Source: Pisolithus tinctorius (lineage: Eukaryota > Basidiomycota > Agaricomycetes > Boletales > Pisolithaceae). Taken from it: 64,000 bases of DNA. The DNA lies in contig JANFAH010000005.1 in NCBI GenBank assembly GCA_024663395.1, positions 1,488,001 through 1,552,000 of the forward strand, written 5' to 3'. The notes under the pieces are model-generated. The model was not told the DNA's origin. It did not search any database and was given only the letters and a program-made list of their open reading frames with translations. Both the position numbers and the translations under genes were made by a program. Positions 63,330 to 64,000 of this stretch are shown here, in pieces (the stretch's first letter is position 1; each line of letters begins with the position of its first letter).

Positions 63330-64000
63330 ATGGCAGTGGAAACACAAACCATGCAGACTGCTGGTGCTCACGCAATGAACGACAGCGTTGACCTCTCCAT
63401 GTCTAATGGCACCAAGGAACCCACCCTCCGGTTTGCAAGTGGGCTTATTCTGCCTCCCCCAGAAATCAAATGTGAGGGTCTCGTCGCTCCCGGGGTTCGT
63501 GCATTACCAGCTAACATCGATTCTGTAGCTGTTATTGACAGGACTGCCCTGTTTGTGGCCCGTTCTGCCAACCCGCCGATGTTCGAAGACAAAATTCGCG
63601 AAAACCAGCGTCAGGATCCCAAGTTCTCGTTCCTCAACCCTGCCGACCCTTATCATGCTTACTATAGGCATCGAATGGACAGAATATCTGCTGGTGAGGA
63701 ATTGGAGGAGGTTCAACCGGAAAAGGAAAGGACCGAAGGTGTGGAGATAGCTAAACCACCAGAGGACGTCGGGGTCGAGCCTCCTCAACCCCAGTTCGTT
63801 TTGGACATACCCAACATTACTCCCATTGATTTGTACGTTTATATACGAATCCTATCGCAAGCTCTATATTAACGTTGGATCAATTCAGGGACACCATGAA
63901 ATTGACTGCTCTCTTCACTGCCCGACGCGGGCGCGGCTTTCTGGCTGCTCTTTCGCAAAGAGAGGGTCGGAATTACCAATTTGACTTCTTACGTCCAAAT
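63330..64000 (+). CDS. PRP21: splicing factor 3A subunit 1 (SF3A1/Prp21), 3' end outside the window
   Basis: Component of the U2 snRNP-associated SF3a complex needed for pre-spliceosome formation. Exon 1 starts MAVETQTMQTAGAHAMNDSV and ends FASGLILPPPEIK. After the GTGAGG...TGTAG intron the first SURP (SWAP) module reads SVIDRTALFVARSANPPMFE, then ENQRQDPKFSFLNPADPYHA YYRHRMDRI. A Glu-rich linker leads to PQFVLDIPNITPIDL and, after a second intron, the second SURP module: DTMKLTALFTARRGRGFLAA LSQREGRNYQFDFLRP, where the window stops. Two SURP modules spaced like this identify SF3A1. The frame is also open upstream of 63330; I chose the ATG at 63330 because the sequence before it belongs to the shared promoter with mL60. 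Confidence 0.9.

Overview
This window is nuclear DNA of a filamentous basidiomycete, most likely a mushroom-forming Agaricomycete. The evidence is gene density of about one gene per 2.5 kb, roughly 50-65 nt GT-AG introns interrupting almost every gene, several very small exons, short and often divergent or convergent intergenic spaces, and fungal gene families such as a six-histidine tyrosinase, a GDS1-type winged-helix protein, a TmpA-like membrane reductase, bestrophin/UPF0187, Rsp5, Jsn1/Puf1, Cms1 and mL60. No prokaryotic, rRNA, tRNA, CRISPR or intact transposon features were seen. All gene models are manual joins of reading frames at visible splice sites, so exon borders are inferences.

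Layout, left to right. 1-5 kb: the 3' part of a peroxisomal enoyl-CoA isomerase, a 1.9 kb gap holding only a possible orphan gene fragment, then a complete pirin. 4.7-9 kb: NSA1/WDR74 and RMD5/GID2 diverging from a 101 bp spacer, then an unidentified putatively myristoylated protein. 9-19 kb, minus strand: Jsn1/Puf1-like RNA-binding protein, GDS1-like nuclear protein and linker histone H1. 19.6-27 kb, plus strand: an acyl-CoA-synthetase-like protein with degenerate ATP-binding motifs, a 66-residue membrane protein with an ATG-only coding exon, and tyrosinase. 27.6-34.5 kb: TEL2, complex I 24 kDa subunit and a convergent bestrophin-like channel.

35-46.7 kb, plus strand: a long, mostly disordered protein whose layout resembles SYCP2/Red1 meiotic axis proteins, an M1 aminopeptidase and the mRNA cap methyltransferase ABD1. 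47-53 kb: RSP5 (HECT ligase) on the minus strand, a divergent MIT/coiled-coil protein resembling Atg38/NRBF2, and MOG1. 55-59 kb: TmpA-like membrane protein and an ERI1-like exonuclease with an N-terminal membrane segment. 59.3-61.4 kb: a decayed, truncated second copy of RSP5, bounded by 22 bp direct repeats and sitting in what was probably the shared promoter of the exonuclease and CMS1. 61.5-64 kb: CMS1, mitochondrial ribosomal protein mL60 and the start of the spliceosomal SF3A1/PRP21 gene.

There is no single biosynthetic cluster. Most genes are core eukaryotic functions: ribosome biogenesis (NSA1, CMS1, mL60), ubiquitin ligation (RMD5, RSP5), RNA processing (ABD1, PRP21, JSN1-like) and chromatin (H1). 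The more unusual content is the RSP5 duplication, the candidate meiotic axis protein, the apparent pseudo-acyl-CoA synthetase, and micro-exons and GC-AG introns that would defeat simple gene prediction.
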